From the NCBI RefSeq assembly GCF_014200435.1, contig NZ_JACHBR010000001.1, forward strand, positions 5,026,001 through 5,090,000: a DNA stretch of 64,000 nucleotides, in the 5' to 3' direction. The notes under the pieces are model-generated. The model did not search any database. It was not told the DNA's origin and worked only from the letters and a program-made list of their open reading frames with translations. This DNA is from Sphaerisporangium krabiense (GTDB lineage: Bacteria > Actinomycetota > Actinomycetes > Streptosporangiales > Streptosporangiaceae). This document shows, piece by piece, positions 53,510 to 62,482 of this stretch; the first letter of the stretch is position 1; every line of letters starts with the position of its first letter. Both the position numbers and the translations under genes were made by a program.

Positions 53510-54111
53510 GACAATTGCTCCAGTACAGTGCGTAGTGCGGCCATTCCGCGGGCTGTGTGGCTTTTCACCGCACCCTTGCTGATGCCCATGGCATCAGCGA
53601 TCTCCGCTTCCGAAAGGTCGCCGTAATACCGCAGCACCAAGGCTTCGCGCTGTCTGGTGGGCAGGCCGCGCAGCGCCTCGATGACGGCCGACCGCTCAAG
53701 CTCCCCGATCGCCCCGTTCTCCGCGCTCGGAGCGTCGGGCAGGCCCTTGGGAGCGTACTTCTCCACGACGGCGCGATGGCGCAGCACGGAGCGGGATCGG
53801 TTCACGACCGATTGGCGCAGGTAGGCGAGTGCCTTGTCGGGGTCGCGCAGGCGACGCCACGCACCGTGGAGGGCGACGAAGGCGTCCTGGACGACTTCCT
53901 CCGCGGTCGCGGTGTCGCGTACCAACAGCACGGCGAGACGCACTAGCGACCGATAGTGGGCGCTGTAAAGCGCCGTAACGGCCGTGTCGGCGTCCCACCC
54001 GACGGGCACCGCCCCCATCGACCTTTCGGCCACGAGGGTCTCGGTGGTCACATCTGTTGGACGCACGGCCTTCCCAGAGGGTTTACGCTCTGCCGGTTCT
54101 TTAGGGGGCAT
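53506..54111 (-). CDS. ECF sigma factor, SigE-like family
   Basis: This is a 201-residue protein. Region 2 is TALYSAHYRSLVRLAVLLVRDTATAEEVVQDAFVALHGAWRRL, and region 4 is ALRGLPTRQREALVLRYYGDLSEAEIADAMGISKGAVKSHTARGMAALRTVL. An N-terminal stretch of about 45 residues precedes region 2. ATG 54111 was taken as start because the preceding in-frame codons are unconserved. It is co-transcribed with a membrane protein gene through a 4-base overlap, the usual sigma/anti-sigma layout. Confidence 0.88.
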   Translation of the reverse strand: MPPKEPAERKPSGKAVRPTDVTTETLVAERSMGAVPVGWDADTAVTALYSAHYRSLVRLAVLLVRDTATAEEVVQDAFVALHGAWRRLRDPDKALAYLRQSVVNRSRSVLRHRAVVEKYAPKGLPDAPSAENGAIGELERSAVIEALRGLPTRQREALVLRYYGDLSEAEIADAMGISKGAVKSHTARGMAALRTVLEQLS

Positions 54112-54258
54112 GACCCAGTTGTGTCCTCGACGGTGGCCTCGCCGACACTGAACGTTGTCTGCCGCTGAAGTGTCGCACATCAACCCTAGCCGGGAGGATC
54201 TTTCGGCGGGACCACCTCGGGATTACCGATTGGCAACGGAGGTGACTACCATTCCGCC

Positions 54259-54603
54259 GTGACAGACTGCCTGTTCTGCAAGATCGTCAGCGGGGACGTC
54301 CCCGCCACGATCGTCCACGAGACCGCGCGCACGGTCGCCTTCCGGGACGTCAACCCGCAGGCGCCCACCCACGTGCTGGTCATCCCCAAGGGCCACTACG
54401 AGAACGCCGCGGCGCTCGCGGCGGCCGACGACGGCCTCGCCGACGAGGTCCTCACGGCCGCCCACGCGATCGCCGTCCAGGAAGGCGTGGCCGAGGACGG
54501 CTACCGCTTCGTGTTCAACACCGGCCCGGCCGCGGGCCAGACGGTGTTCCACGTGCACGGACACGTGCTCGGCGGCCGGACGATGCACTGGCCTCCCGGC
54601 TGA
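54259..54603 (+). CDS. HIT family (histidine triad) nucleotide hydrolase
   Basis: This is a 114-residue protein. CLFCKIVSGDVPATIVHET carries the CxxC zinc pair of the HinT branch, followed by AFRDVNPQAPTHVLVIPKGH and the active-site triad in FHVHGHVLGGR. HinT-type enzymes hydrolyse adenosine phosphoramidates. It precedes phoH, as in other actinobacteria. Confidence 0.92.
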   Translation: MTDCLFCKIVSGDVPATIVHETARTVAFRDVNPQAPTHVLVIPKGHYENAAALAAADDGLADEVLTAAHAIAVQEGVAEDGYRFVFNTGPAAGQTVFHVHGHVLGGRTMHWPPG

Positions 54604-54815
54604 TCCTCCGGGGCCCCCGAGGGGCGCGCACCTGGCCTGCGGGAAGGGCGCGTCCCGGATACGATGGGCCTGGGTCGGCGGCACGGCCGGGCCGGGCACG
54701 AGACGTCATCGACGGGCATCGACGGTCATCCGGGCGAGCGCGACCAGCCATCCACATCGAACCCGCGACAGCAGCACATCCAGACCGGGAGGCGAGCAGG
54801 CCGCAAAGGCCGCCC

Positions 54816-55892
54816 ATGTCCGAGTCACAAGAACCCCGCGGTGCCGCCAGGAACGGCGCACCCACCAGCGAACCTCCGCGCGCCAAGGGCCCGTCCCGCA
54901 CCCAGGCCAAAGTGGTGATCCCCGACGATCATTCCATGGTGACCATCCTGGGCTCCCGTGACGAGCTCCTGCGGGTCATCGAAGGCGCCTTCCGCGCGGA
55001 CGTCCACGTGCGCGGCAACGAGATCACCATCAGCGGCAGCCCCGAGGAGAGCAGCCTCGTCGTGCGGCTGTTCGAGGAGATGGTCGAGCTCGTCAGGTCC
55101 GGGGCACAGCTCACCACCGACGCCGTCGAGCGCAGCATCGCCATGCTCCGCATGAGCTCCGGCCGCCCCGCCGACGTGCTGTCCCTGGACATCCTGTCCT
55201 CCCGCGGCCGCACGATCCGCCCCAAGACGGTGAACCAGAAGCGCTACGTCGACGCGATCGACAAGCACACCATCGTCTTCGGCATCGGCCCCGCCGGCAC
55301 GGGCAAGACCTACCTGGCCATGGCCAAGGCCGTGAAGGCCCTGCAGGCCAAAGAGGTCAACCGCATCATCCTCACCCGCCCCGCGGTCGAGGCCGGCGAG
55401 CGGCTCGGCTTCCTGCCCGGCACCCTCTACGAGAAGATCGACCCCTACCTGCGCCCGCTCTACGACGCCCTGCACGACATGCTCGACCCCGACTCGATCC
55501 CGCGCCTGATGGCCGCCGGCACGATCGAGGTCGCCCCGCTCGCGTACATGCGCGGGCGCACGCTCAACGACGCCTTCATCATCCTGGACGAGGCGCAGAA
55601 CACCTCGCCCGAGCAGATGAAGATGTTCCTCACGCGCCTGGGCTTCGGAGCCAAGATCGTCGTCACCGGTGACGTCACCCAGATCGACCTTCCGGGCGGG
55701 CAGCAAAGCGGGCTCAAGGTCGTCCAGGATATCCTGGATGGCATTCCGGACATCCATTTCAGCAGGCTGACGAGCGCGGACGTCGTGCGGCACAAGCTGG
55801 TGAGCGACATCATCGACGCCTACAGCCGTCACGACCTCGCGACCGCCGAGCCCCACGCCATCAAGGGCGGCAAGCGCCCGCGGGAGAGATAG
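54816..55892 (+). CDS. phoH: PhoH-like ATPase
   Basis: This is a 358-residue protein. A KH-like N-terminal part ([43 protein letters not shown]) precedes the ATPase with Walker [14 protein letters not shown] near residue 153. [15 protein letters not shown], Walker [24 protein letters not shown] and [11 protein letters not shown] follow. ybeY starts 8 bases after it; the pair is thought to work in RNA metabolism. Confidence 0.94.
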   Translation: MSESQEPRGAARNGAPTSEPPRAKGPSRTQAKVVIPDDHSMVTILGSRDELLRVIEGAFRADVHVRGNEITISGSPEESSLVVRLFEEMVELVRSGAQLTTDAVERSIAMLRMSSGRPADVLSLDILSSRGRTIRPKTVNQKRYVDAIDKHTIVFGIGPAGTGKTYLAMAKAVKALQAKEVNRIILTRPAVEAGERLGFLPGTLYEKIDPYLRPLYDALHDMLDPDSIPRLMAAGTIEVAPLAYMRGRTLNDAFIILDEAQNTSPEQMKMFLTRLGFGAKIVVTGDVTQIDLPGGQQSGLKVVQDILDGIPDIHFSRLTSADVVRHKLVSDIIDAYSRHDLATAEPHAIKGGKRPRER

Positions 55893-55900
55893 AGAACGCG

Positions 55901-56380
55901 ATGAGTATCGAGGTGGCCAACGAGTCGGGCGTCGAGGTCGACGAGACCGCGCTCGCGAAGCTGGCCGGACATGTGCTCGGGCGCATGGGCATCCATCCTC
56001 TCGCCGAGCTCTCCATCCTCGTCGTGGACGAGCCGGCGATGTCCCAGTTGCACGAGAAGTGGATGGGCGAGCCCGGCCCGACGGACGTGCTCGCCTTCCC
56101 CATGGACGAGCTGCGGCCGAGCCCCGGCGGATCCCGCCAGGAGGGCGACGCCCCGCTCGACCCCGCGCTCCTCGGCGACGTGGTGCTGTGCCCGCAGGTC
56201 GCGGCCAGGCAGGCCGCGGAGGCCGGCCACAGCACCGCCGACGAGCTGGAGCTCCTGTGCACCCACGGCATCCTGCACCTCCTCGGCTATGACCACGCCG
56301 AGCCCGAGGAGCACGCGGAGATGTTCGGCCTCCAGGGCGAGTTGCTGGACGCGTGGCGGGAGGTGCGGCGGGAGCCGTGA
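55901..56380 (+). CDS. ybeY: Endoribonuclease YbeY (16S rRNA maturation factor)
   Basis: This is a 159-residue protein with the family zinc site [14 protein letters not shown] (HxxxHxxxxxH) and the upstream [21 protein letters not shown] and [11 protein letters not shown] motifs. Its stop codon overlaps the next gene's GTG by 4 bases. YbeY processes 16S rRNA ends and takes part in ribosome quality control. Confidence 0.95.
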   Translation: MSIEVANESGVEVDETALAKLAGHVLGRMGIHPLAELSILVVDEPAMSQLHEKWMGEPGPTDVLAFPMDELRPSPGGSRQEGDAPLDPALLGDVVLCPQVAARQAAEAGHSTADELELLCTHGILHLLGYDHAEPEEHAEMFGLQGELLDAWREVRREP

Positions 56381-57699
56381 GTTCCCCCGGTGGGTGGCTG
56401 ATCTCCGCCGCCCTTCTGATCGTCGTCGGTGGCCTGCTGGCCGGCGCGGAGACGGCGCTGACGCGCATCTCCCGCGTGCGCGCCGAGGAGTTCGTCCGCA
56501 AGGGCAGGCGCGGCGCCCAGCGCCTTCAGGCGATCGTCGCCGACCCGCCCCGCTACCTGAACCTCGTGCTGCTGCTCAGGCTGAGCTGCGAGCTGGTCGC
56601 CACGGTGGTCGCCACGTTGCTGTTCATCGACTGGCTGGGCGACGAGGGTCAGGCGTACGCCGTGGCCGCCGGCGTGATGATCGTGATCAGCTACGTCATC
56701 GTCGGCGTCTCGCCGCGCACGCTCGGCCGCCAGCACGCCGAGCCCATCGCGCTGGCCAGCGCGCCCATCGTCTACGGGCTCACCCGCATCTTCGGGCCGC
56801 TGCCCAAGCTGCTGATCCTTCTCGGCAACGCGCTGACGCCCGGCAAGGGCTTCCGCGAGGGCCCGTTCACCTCCGAGGCCGAGCTGCGTGAGCTGGTGGA
56901 CCTGGCCGAGGAGCGCCGGGTCATCGAGCCCGACGAGCGCCAGATGATCCACTCGGTGTTCGAGCTGGGGGACACCCTCGTCCGCGAGGTCATGGTGCCC
57001 CGCACGGACATGGTGTTCATCGAGCGCGGCAAGACCCTGTCCCAGGCCCTGTCGCTGGCGCTGCGCAGCGGCTTCTCACGCATCCCCGTGGTCGGCGAGA
57101 ACGAGGACGACGTCGTCGGCATCGCCTACCTCAAGGACATCGTGCGGCGCGTCCACGAGGCCGGCGGCGACGGCGAGGCCGAGGGCGAGAAGGTCTCCTC
57201 GCTCATGCGCCCCGCCACGTACGTGCCCGAGAGCAAGCCGATCGACGAGCTGCTGCGCGAGATGCAGGCGCGCCAGATCCACCTGGCGATCGTCATCGAC
57301 GAGTACGGCGGCACGGCCGGCCTGGTCACGATCGAGGACGTCCTGGAGGAGATCGTCGGGGAGATCACCGACGAGTACGACCAGGAGGCGCCGCGCGTGG
57401 AGTGGCTGGAGGACGGCGGCGCCCGGGTCACCGCGCGGCTGCCGGTCGACGAGCTCGGCGAGCTGTTCGACGTCGAGCTGGACGTCGAGGACGTCGACAC
57501 GGTCGGCGGTCTGCTCGCGCACGCCCTCGGCCGCGTGCCCATCGCCGGCTCCCGCGCCACCGTGGACGGCCTCACCCTCACCGCCGAGAGCACCGCCGGC
57601 CGCCGCAACCGCATCAGCACGGTCGTCGTCCACCGCCTCCCCCCACCCGAGGACCCCGCCGAGCCCGCCGAAGAGGTCCAGGAGAAGTCCGGCGCCTGA
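56377..57699 (+). CDS. CorC/HlyC-type CNNM membrane protein
   Basis: This is a 440-residue protein. The DUF21/CNNM membrane domain has four helices ([23 protein letters not shown], then [34 protein letters not shown] and a shorter fourth). Two CBS domains follow ([37 protein letters not shown] and [23 protein letters not shown]), then a CorC_HlyC domain ([23 protein letters not shown]). GTG 56377 overlaps ybeY. The family transports or senses magnesium, and the position next to ybeY is conserved. Confidence 0.92.
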   Translation: MSSPGGWLISAALLIVVGGLLAGAETALTRISRVRAEEFVRKGRRGAQRLQAIVADPPRYLNLVLLLRLSCELVATVVATLLFIDWLGDEGQAYAVAAGVMIVISYVIVGVSPRTLGRQHAEPIALASAPIVYGLTRIFGPLPKLLILLGNALTPGKGFREGPFTSEAELRELVDLAEERRVIEPDERQMIHSVFELGDTLVREVMVPRTDMVFIERGKTLSQALSLALRSGFSRIPVVGENEDDVVGIAYLKDIVRRVHEAGGDGEAEGEKVSSLMRPATYVPESKPIDELLREMQARQIHLAIVIDEYGGTAGLVTIEDVLEEIVGEITDEYDQEAPRVEWLEDGGARVTARLPVDELGELFDVELDVEDVDTVGGLLAHALGRVPIAGSRATVDGLTLTAESTAGRRNRISTVVVHRLPPPEDPAEPAEEVQEKSGA

Positions 57700-58024
57700 C
57701 CGCGCCGCTCCGGCCGGCGGGGCCGAGGGGCGGGCGCCGCCCGGTTTCCGTGCGCCCGGGACGCTCACCTTCTCGCCGGTCGGATTTCCGTCCATCGCCG
57801 GGCCGAGTACGTCCGTGCTGTTCAGAGGGCCGGCGTCTCCGAAGTGCGGGCGGGTTGTGGCTTATGTGGCTATTGGCGGCAAGCATCCTTTAAGTGGCTT
57901 GCAAGTGGGGCGTGGGATCTTTTTCTCAGGCGCTCAACGGCTCGGGGCGCCGGTAAGGGGGAGGGCCGGTGTGCCGGGGAGGGGTTCGCGGCAGGCCGGC
58001 CAGAGCCGGGGGGATGGCGTGACG

Positions 58025-58050
58025 GCCCCGGCCGGGAGACCGGCCGGGGC
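58025..58050. terminator. GC-rich hairpin
   Basis: GCCCCGGCCGG and CCGGCCGGGGC form a perfect 11-bp stem around GAGA, 8 bases before a second, stronger hairpin. It has no U-run and could back up the adjacent terminator. Confidence 0.6.
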
Positions 58051-58058
58051 GCGCCACG

Positions 58059-58105
58059 CCAAAAGGGCGCCCCACCCGGGCTGGGTGGGTGGGGCGCCCT
58101 TTTGG
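58059..58105. terminator. Strong bidirectional terminator
   Basis: A perfect 19-bp stem (CCAAAAGGGCGCCCCACCC and its complement, 58059-58077 and 58087-58105) with a 9-base loop separates corC and the ESX operon. The A/T ends give U-runs on both strands. Confidence 0.9.
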
Positions 58106-58202
58106 GGTTTCACGAGGCCGCCGTCTGAGCGCGCCGGCTTCCGTTCGCGAGCGATGGACGATCCCTTCCCGGGACGTCCGACGCGGTGGTCCGTGCGGGG
58201 CC

Positions 58203-59534
58203 TCAGGAGATGACGCTGGGGGCCACGGGTCCGTCGCCGCCCCAGACGCTCTCGTCCTCGGTGAGCCAGGTCGAGCGTTCGCGCTCCTGGTTCGCCTCGC
58301 CGCCGGCGCCGCCCATCGGCATGAACGGCATGCCGCCCATGGCGCCGTTCGCCGCCGCCGCGCGGCCGTTCACCCCCGGCGCCCCTGACCCGGCGCCGCC
58401 CGGGCCGCCGTACGACGTCCCGCCGACCGCGCCGAGCGGGCCGGCGCCGTACGGGACCGAGCCGAGGGGGGCGGTGTAGCCGCCCGGCGGGATCGTGCCC
58501 GTCGGATTGGTCAGGTTCGGGACGCCGTTGGGGTTGAGCCCCGGGGGCGTGTTGAGCTGGGTCCCGCCGGGCGGCATGGTCGTCGGGTTCGGCTGGATGC
58601 CCGCCAGGTTGGTGGACCTCGGGTCGTTGGGGTCCAGCGCGGGCGGCTGACCGCCGTTCTGCGTGCCGCCGGGAACGCCGGCGCCCGGGTCGCCGGGGCC
58701 GCCCGTCACGGGCGGTACGCCGCCGTCGCCCGGGCCGCCGGTACCGGGGCCGCCGGTGCCGGGCCCGGTCACGTCCGGCCCGGGCACCTTCGGCCCGCCG
58801 ATGCTGCCGTCCGGGTTCAGCAGCGTGCCGTCGCCGCCCGTGCCCGAGAACTTCGGCATGCCGGTGCCGCCGGTGTAGGGCGAACCCGTGAACGGCGAGC
58901 CCTTGTACGGGTCGCCGCCGCCCGGGTAGTCCACCGTGGTCACCGGCAGGGTGACCGGCGGTCCCGGCGCGGGCAGGACGGTCGTCACGTCGGGGGGAAG
59001 CTTCTCGTAGACCGCGGTGATCTGCTTGTTCAGCTCTTCGAGGTGCTTGCGCGCCTTGTCGTTGTCGGACTCGGTCTCCCCGGCGATGGCGCCCGAGATG
59101 ATGGTGACCGGCGAGATGGTCTTCCAGTTCTCGCCGATGTCGTCGTCCCAGCTGAACCAGCCGCCGTCCGGCAGGTCCGCCCTGGCCTTGCGCAGCTCTT
59201 CGGCGTAGAGGTTGTGCGCCGCGCCGACCTGCCTGGCCCGCTCCGACAGCTCGCGGGCGGAGGCGTGCAGCATCCGCAGCGCCTGCTGCGCCTGTGCGGA
59301 CGACTTGTCCTTCCAGTCCCCGGCCATCGTGCCGGCGACCGACTCCAGCAGCGACATGGTGTCGCCGAGCACCTCGGCCGCGCGGATGTAGGCGGCGCCC
59401 GCCGTGGCCACGCCGTCGGGGTCGGTGTTCTGGAGCTTGTTCCGCACGCTCTCGACGCCCCCGTAGGAGCCGGAGTCCCCGTGCGGCGCCGTCGTCCCCG
59501 CCTTGATCGGCTGAATGTCGCTGATCCGGTCCAT
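58203..59534 (-). CDS. PPE-like/WXG-domain ESX substrate with long Pro-Gly region
   Basis: This is a 443-residue protein and the last gene of the ESX operon. The N-terminal 150 residues are helical and include AGDWKDKSSAQAQQALRMLHASARELSERA, a WxG-like turn with D in place of G. The rest is a Pro/Gly/Asn-rich tail with repeats such as GTGGPGTGGPGDGG. The C-terminus WLTEDESVWGGDGPVAPSVIS is a conserved-looking end found in actinomycete ESX-associated proteins. Probably a secreted partner of the small WXG proteins upstream; role inferred from context. Confidence 0.7.
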   Translation of the reverse strand: MDRISDIQPIKAGTTAPHGDSGSYGGVESVRNKLQNTDPDGVATAGAAYIRAAEVLGDTMSLLESVAGTMAGDWKDKSSAQAQQALRMLHASARELSERARQVGAAHNLYAEELRKARADLPDGGWFSWDDDIGENWKTISPVTIISGAIAGETESDNDKARKHLEELNKQITAVYEKLPPDVTTVLPAPGPPVTLPVTTVDYPGGGDPYKGSPFTGSPYTGGTGMPKFSGTGGDGTLLNPDGSIGGPKVPGPDVTGPGTGGPGTGGPGDGGVPPVTGGPGDPGAGVPGGTQNGGQPPALDPNDPRSTNLAGIQPNPTTMPPGGTQLNTPPGLNPNGVPNLTNPTGTIPPGGYTAPLGSVPYGAGPLGAVGGTSYGGPGGAGSGAPGVNGRAAAANGAMGGMPFMPMGGAGGEANQERERSTWLTEDESVWGGDGPVAPSVIS

Positions 59535-59599
59535 GTCAACCCATCGCCTCGTTGTCGATCACATGCCGCGTCGATCACCCGCCGCGGGCCACGACCGCG

Positions 59600-59989
59600 T
59601 CACGTGTCGGTCGTGCTCGCGGTCTCCGCCTTGCCGATGTTGGCGAACGCCGCCTTCGCCGCCACCACCGCGGCCTCGTACTGGGCGATCAGCTTGTCGT
59701 AGCTCACCGTGATCGCCGTGTGCCCCTTGCCGAAGACCACGGCGAGCTGCTGGGCCGCGTCCCACTCGCCGAGGTGGCCCGCCGTCACCTGACCATGTCC
59801 CTTGAGGTGCGCCGAGGTGCCGGCGGCGTAGCCCTTGAGCCGCTCGATGTCCTTCTCCAGCGCCTTGATCAGGTTCTTCACGGTGGGATGGTGGACGTCG
59901 ACGCCGTCCTTGGGCGCCTCCAGGCCCGGCCACTTGTCGTCGAGACGGAAGCCGTTGTAGGCGAAGCCGCTCTCTCCGTGATCGCCCAT
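59600..59989 (-). CDS. WXG-like helical ESX protein
   Basis: This is a 129-residue protein, mostly helical. HLGEWDAAQQLAVVFGKGHTAI carries a WxA in place of WxG between two predicted helices (LIKALEKDIERLKGYAAGT and KLIAQYEAAVVAAKAAFANIG). This matches the size and layout of ESX effectors such as ESAT-6-like proteins with a N-terminal extension. It lies between a WXG100 gene and the PPE-like gene. Confidence 0.68.
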   Translation of the reverse strand: MGDHGESGFAYNGFRLDDKWPGLEAPKDGVDVHHPTVKNLIKALEKDIERLKGYAAGTSAHLKGHGQVTAGHLGEWDAAQQLAVVFGKGHTAITVSYDKLIAQYEAAVVAAKAAFANIGKAETASTTDT

Positions 59990-60051
59990 CTCTGTCCCCT
60001 AGGTTCTCGGCGACCGCCCCGTCCGGGACGGCCGGGGAGTGCGCGTTCCCG

Positions 60052-60366
60052 TCACTTGCCGTCGAACATCGCGACGTTGGCCTTCTCGGCGAGCGAGAAG
60101 TTCTCGTGCCCCTGCTCGATCACCGCGCCGAGGCGCTGGAGCAGGGCGGCCATGCGCCCGGAGGCGGCGTCCCACTGCGCCCGCGCGCCCCAGTAGGCGT
60201 TGCGCGCGTCGCCGTCCCACTCGCCGAGCAGGCGGTCGAGGTCGGTCTCGAGCTGCTGGAGCGTGCCCTCCATCGCCTGCCACTGGCGGGCGAAGTCCTG
60301 GCGCCCGGTGGCCATCGAGCCGAAATTGACCAGCGTGCGGTCGACGTCGTTGTTGATGCCAGCCAT
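60052..60366 (-). CDS. WXG100 family type VII secretion protein
   Basis: This is a 104-residue helix-turn-helix protein with the motif WDG in LLGEWDGDARNAYWGARAQWDAASGRM, near the middle as in EsxA/EsxB. The C-terminal FSLAEKANVAMF region resembles the secretion signal but has Phe where Tyr is usual in YxxxE. The neighbouring gene (60421-60735) encodes a second WXG100 protein that has a regular YxxxE, so the two may form the usual heterodimer. Confidence 0.85.
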   Translation of the reverse strand: MAGINNDVDRTLVNFGSMATGRQDFARQWQAMEGTLQQLETDLDRLLGEWDGDARNAYWGARAQWDAASGRMAALLQRLGAVIEQGHENFSLAEKANVAMFDGK

Positions 60367-60420
60367 GATGATCTCCGTTCCTGGAGTTCCGGTTCAGGTC
60401 GCGGGTCGCGCCGGGCGGCG

Positions 60421-60735
60421 TCAGACGTTGATGTCGGCGGTGAGCCGGTGGGCCGTGGCGGCCTGCGCGTCCTCGGTCCTGCGGTACTGGGTCTCGGTGG
60501 CGTGCAGCTTCCTCGCCAGTTCCTGCAGCTCGCGCAGCACGATGCCGAGCTCGGTGTTCCACTGGTTGTAGACGGACTCGAACGCCATTCCGGACTGGCC
60601 GCCCCACCCCGCGCGCAGGTCGGTCACGTGGCCCTGCAGCTGGGTCTGGATGCCGCCGATCAGGGAGTGCGCGGTGTCGGTCTTCTTGGCGGCCTCGACG
60701 ATCTGGGGGAGATTCGCAGCGGTCTGCTGGCCCAC
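60421..60735 (-). CDS. WXG100 family type VII secretion protein
   Basis: This is a 104-residue protein with WGG in DLRAGWGGQSGMAFESVYNQWNTEL, the WxG turn between two helices. A YRRTE (YxxxE) export motif follows at about residue 84-88. ATG 60735 is followed downstream by the second WXG100 gene 54 bases later. It is the first gene of the operon after EccB, from which it is separated by 187 bases. Confidence 0.86.
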   Translation of the reverse strand: MGQQTAANLPQIVEAAKKTDTAHSLIGGIQTQLQGHVTDLRAGWGGQSGMAFESVYNQWNTELGIVLRELQELARKLHATETQYRRTEDAQAATAHRLTADINV

Positions 60736-60883
60736 GGGTTACCTCCATGGAGTACGGCCTGGCCATGCCCACGGCGGCCCGCAATGCGGATAACGCATCG
60801 TCGTGCCCCCGCGATGCTGATCGTCTGAAACACTAGGATCAATCACCACAGGGTGGTCATGTGTCGCATTGCGAGTCAATAAC

Positions 60884-60910
60884 GGTTTTCCGTACATCTG
60901 ACAGAAAACC
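60884..60910 (-). terminator. Inverted repeat after eccB
   Basis: GGTTTTC and GAAAACC (7-bp arms, 13-base loop) lie just after the eccB stop, in the AT-rich gap before the WXG100 genes. It may be a weak terminator, or a site for the promoter of the WXG100 operon. Confidence 0.45.
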
Positions 60911-60922
60911 TTCTCGCCTGTC

Positions 60923-62359
60923 TCACGGTCTGACGGCGTCCGCCGCGGTGATCGGCACGGGCGTGCGCGCGGCGGCCGGATCCAGGACGGGGCCCTCCGG
61001 GATCAGGTGCAGCAGGTGGGCGGGCACCGGCGCGACGTCGGCGTCGCCGTACCCGAGCCTGGCCACCAGGTCGGCCGAGGCGAGCGCGAACCTGCGGCCC
61101 TGGTCGGTGACCAGCGAGTAGTCGCGCACCGCGTCGAGCTGCCCGTCGCCGGGAAGCAGACCCGCGAGCACCGCGCCCCCCGGCGGCAGCAGCACCTGGT
61201 CGAAGTGGTCCTGGTCGGAACCCGCCGCGGGCGGCACCGGCATCCGCAGCCGCCCGCCGATCGTCAGCCGCGCCCGCGTGGACCCCTTCCCGGTGTCGGA
61301 GTACACCGCGCACAGCGGGGCCGACCGGTCCGGCGCGCCGATCACCGGCATCGTCGCGGGCAGGCCCTCGGCGGCCAGGGAGGTGGCCGACCGGGGCGCC
61401 GCGTTGGCGTGCGCGGCGTCCACCTCGACCGGCTCCACCGGCGCGCGGCCGTACGCCGCCTTGGTGGCGGGGTCCTCCAGCAGGAGGGTGGCCTGCGTCT
61501 GGGTCAGCGTGGCGAGGCCGTCGCGCAGCAGCACGTACCAGCGGTCCCCGCCGCCGGTCACGCCCGGCACCTTGTACACCCGCCCGGCCGCCGACGCCCG
61601 CCCGTCGGGGCCCCGGGTCGCGCGCCCGAGCCCGGGGATCTTGGGCGCCCGGAAGTCCGGGCCGATGGGAAGCGCGTTCAGCCAGCTCGCCGGAACCTGG
61701 CGGTCCCGGCCCTCCGCGAGGGCGCGGACGACGGAGTCCGGCACGCGCATACGGCGGTCGGCCAGCACCATCCAGGACTGCTGCCCGTCGTCGGCGATCA
61801 TCGCCTCCGGCCCGAACGGCCTGCCGCCGACGTCCATGCCGCCCACCAGCGTGCTATACGGCCTGCGCGTGCCGTCCGGCTCCACGGCCTCGGCGACGCA
61901 CGCCGACCACGGGCCGTGGACGAGCCGCTCGGGCCGGGGCAGCGAGTCCGGCGCGCCCGGGATGCCCACCAGCGTCCCCCGCGAGAACCCGTGCAGCGAC
62001 GCCGACGACACCGTGCGCACCGTGACCTGCTGGGTGTCCAGCAGCAGGCGGGCCGAGGTGTAGTTGGCCACCGGCAGCAGCCTGGCGTCCCGCTCGCTGT
62101 ACACGTACGTCGCGCCGGTCTCCTCCTCGACGATCAGCGTGCCCGGCTCGGTGAGCGCGGTGGCGCCGCCGGGCTTGATCAGCCCCCAGATGCCGAACGC
62201 GGCCGTCACCAGCACCGCCAGCAGCACGCCGCAGAACATGGCGACGTTGTGCCTGCGCATGGGCGACTCGGGGACGTCGGGCTCGCCCTGGAGCAGCGCC
62301 GTGCCGAGGCGCTGCATCATCAGCCGGTGCGCCTGGTAGAGATCGCGACGGGTCTGCAT
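60923..62359 (-). CDS. eccB: Type VII secretion protein EccB
   Basis: This is a 478-residue protein, the usual length. The N-terminus MQTRRDLYQAHRLMMQRLGTALLQGEPDVPESPMRR is the family cytoplasmic signature. A single membrane helix (NVAMFCGVLLAVLVTAAFGIWGLI) is followed by an outer domain with YVYSERDARLLPVANYTSARLLL and LLRDGLATLTQTQATLLL, typical R3-fold repeats of EccB. EccB is a core part of the ESX export complex. It is divergent from the next gene and upstream of the two WXG100 genes on the same strand; the ATPase EccC is not in this window. Confidence 0.93.
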   Translation of the reverse strand: MQTRRDLYQAHRLMMQRLGTALLQGEPDVPESPMRRHNVAMFCGVLLAVLVTAAFGIWGLIKPGGATALTEPGTLIVEEETGATYVYSERDARLLPVANYTSARLLLDTQQVTVRTVSSASLHGFSRGTLVGIPGAPDSLPRPERLVHGPWSACVAEAVEPDGTRRPYSTLVGGMDVGGRPFGPEAMIADDGQQSWMVLADRRMRVPDSVVRALAEGRDRQVPASWLNALPIGPDFRAPKIPGLGRATRGPDGRASAAGRVYKVPGVTGGGDRWYVLLRDGLATLTQTQATLLLEDPATKAAYGRAPVEPVEVDAAHANAAPRSATSLAAEGLPATMPVIGAPDRSAPLCAVYSDTGKGSTRARLTIGGRLRMPVPPAAGSDQDHFDQVLLPPGGAVLAGLLPGDGQLDAVRDYSLVTDQGRRFALASADLVARLGYGDADVAPVPAHLLHLIPEGPVLDPAAARTPVPITAADAVRP

Positions 62360-62482
62360 GTCACCCCAGCCTTGCCTGGCGGATCATGGCCGCCAGCATA
62401 GAAGCGCGTGCGGTGCGCGGGGGCGTGGACTAGTGTGCGAATCCACCGATCACGACCGGGCCTGCGGACACGGGGGGCGCGC

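Larger units (their letters stand above)
57700..58202. other. 503-base gap between the core block and the ESX locus
   Basis: No gene is seen. A lower-GC patch lies near 57850-57920 with repeated AAGTGGCTTGC-like words. Two hairpins follow (separate entries). The frame that reads through the hairpins has no domain and crosses the terminator, so I do not call it. Confidence 0.6.

Noticed and set aside
57844..58128. 94-codon frame crossing two terminator hairpins after corC
   Set aside because: It reads through two strong hairpins and has no domain.
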